From: Colletes latitarsis
Taxonomy: Eukaryota; Arthropoda; Insecta; Hymenoptera; Colletidae
Reading direction: 5' to 3'
DNA length: 64,000 bases
Assembly: GCF_051014445.1 (NCBI RefSeq)
Contig: NW_027488366.1
Span: 17,440,001 to 17,504,000, forward strand
Part shown: positions 63,222-64,000 of the stretch, one piece after another
Layout: each line of letters begins with the position of its first letter
Position numbering within the stretch: position 1 is the stretch's first letter
Made by a program: the position numbers and the translations under genes
The notes under the pieces: model-generated
What the model saw: the letters and a program-made list of their open reading frames with translations, nothing else
Databases searched by the model: none
Told to the model about the DNA's origin: nothing

Positions 63222-64000
63222 GCGTTATCCTCTAAAATATTTATCCAGACCAGGTTTCATTGACTGTTTCAGTGTGGTACCACTTTACTACGTGATCCAA
63301 TCCAGAAATAGCCCCGGATCTAGCCATGAAGTATGAGAAATATGCGAAAGTAAGAGCCTGATGGGGGCAAATCCTAGACCTATCCCAGACCTAACTTGCG
63401 TTATCCTCTAAAATATTGATCGAAACCAGGTTTAATTGACTGTTTCAGCGTGGTCCCACATTACTACGTGATCCAAACCAGAAAAAACCCAGGATCCGTT
63501 CAACAAGTATGTGAAGAATGCGAAAGTATGAGTCTGATGAGGTCAAATCCCAGACCTATCCCAGACTTAACTTGCGTTATCCTCTAAAATATTGATCGAA
63601 ACCAGGTTTAATCGACTGTTTCAGCGTGGTACCACATTACTACGTGATACAATCCAGAAAAAGCCCAGGATCTAGCCATCAAGTATGAGAAATATACGAA
63701 AGAATGAGCCTGATGAGAGCAAATCCCAGACCTAACCTAGACCTAACATGAATTATTCTCTAAAATATTGATCAAAACCAGGTTTAATTGACTGTTTCAG
63801 TGTGGTACGACATTACTACGTGATCCAATCCAGAAATAGCCCAGGATCTAGCCATGAAGTATGAGAAATATGCGAAAGTATGAGCCTGATGAGGGCAAAT
63901 TCTAGACCTAACCCAGACCTAACATGCGTTATTCTGTAAAATTTTTATCAAGACCAGGTTTAATTGAATGTTTCATTGTGGTACCTCATTACTACGTGAT
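63222..64000 (+). repeat. Start of a third copy of block III, cut by the window edge
   Basis: At 63,222 the sequence enters the two monomers missing at 56,358. It carries the 'tagccccggatc' and 'gatgggggcaaatcc' variants also seen at 37.79-37.85 kb. From about 63,574 it follows 56,358 onward again at an offset of 7,216 bp (41 x 176), through the 'ctgtaaaatttttatc' monomer starting at 63,924. The window ends inside that monomer, so the array continues to the right. Confidence 0.9.

Larger units (their letters stand above)
1..64000 (+). repeat. 176-bp tandem satellite array filling the whole window
   Basis: Every stretch read is a copy of one ~176-bp unit, recognisable by the fixed landmarks 'tgcgttatcctctaaaatat', 'ccaggttta', 'ctgtttcag', 'tactacgtgat', 'cccaggatc', 'gcgaaag' and 'gacctaac'. 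Phase points fall at 22, 902, 1,078 and onward to 63,924. That is 363 monomers with a net gain of 14 bases. All copies are head to tail on the + strand, with no inversion and no interruption by unique DNA or a transposon. The window begins with 21 bases of a preceding monomer and ends 77 bases into another. Known of such arrays: long homogeneous satellites with a near-nucleosomal period usually mark centromeres or pericentric heterochromatin of plants or animals. That location is inference here. The family is not one I recognise. No stretch holds a supportable gene. Confidence 0.99.

Noticed and set aside
1..64000. CRISPR-like array (regular repeats)
   Set aside because: The repeat and 'spacer' are one continuous 176-bp unit with no unique spacers, and the period is far too long.
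1..64000. CENP-B box
   Set aside because: I looked for the TTCG....A..CGGG pattern on both strands. The 'ttcgtgatcc' and 'gatcgaaacc' words do not fit the remaining positions.

Overview
The window is one uninterrupted head-to-tail satellite DNA array. The first recognisable monomer begins at base 22 and the last complete phase point is at 63,924. That span holds 363 monomers with a net length drift of only 14 bases, a mean of 176.04 bp. The reference copy at 902-1,077 is 40% G+C. All copies lie in the same orientation. I found no unique sequence, transposon, RNA gene, credible protein gene, CRISPR array or bacterial/phage feature. This points to a eukaryotic chromosome, most likely centromeric or pericentromeric heterochromatin, because a period near one nucleosome plus linker and higher-order repeat structure are typical there. 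I do not recognise the monomer family and cannot name the organism.

The monomers fall into a few subfamilies. Subfamily A has 'ccaaaccagaaaaaaccc' followed by 'gttcaacaagtatgtgaa'. Subfamily B has 'gcaatccagaaaaagccc' followed by 'tagccatcaagtatgaga'. Smaller groups carry 'aacgctaaactg' (C) or 'gttaaaactgcgac' (D-type tail). These are arranged into higher-order units that were duplicated repeatedly.

Layout: 1-15,794 is the most heterogeneous part, with only short local duplications (2-5 monomers) and a recurring three-monomer cassette. 15,795-21,074 and 21,075-26,537 are a nearly perfect tandem duplication (30 and 31 monomers). 26,538-39,820 is a patchwork of older, diverged copies of neighbouring blocks. 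39,820-43,340 and 43,341-46,555 are a second, older tandem duplication (20 and 19 monomers). 46,556-49,493 is a rearranged copy of sequence from 32-38 kb. 49,494-56,357 and 56,358-63,221 are a 39-monomer (6,864 bp) tandem duplication in which I saw a single base difference, and a third copy starts at about 63,574 and runs out of the window. Inside this unit a tetramer (A-B-C-D) is itself repeated several times.

The window therefore records satellite growth by unequal exchange or replication-based amplification at several nested scales, with the youngest amplification at the right-hand end. The 63-codon open frames seen in some monomers are explained by the monomer sequence and are not annotated as genes.
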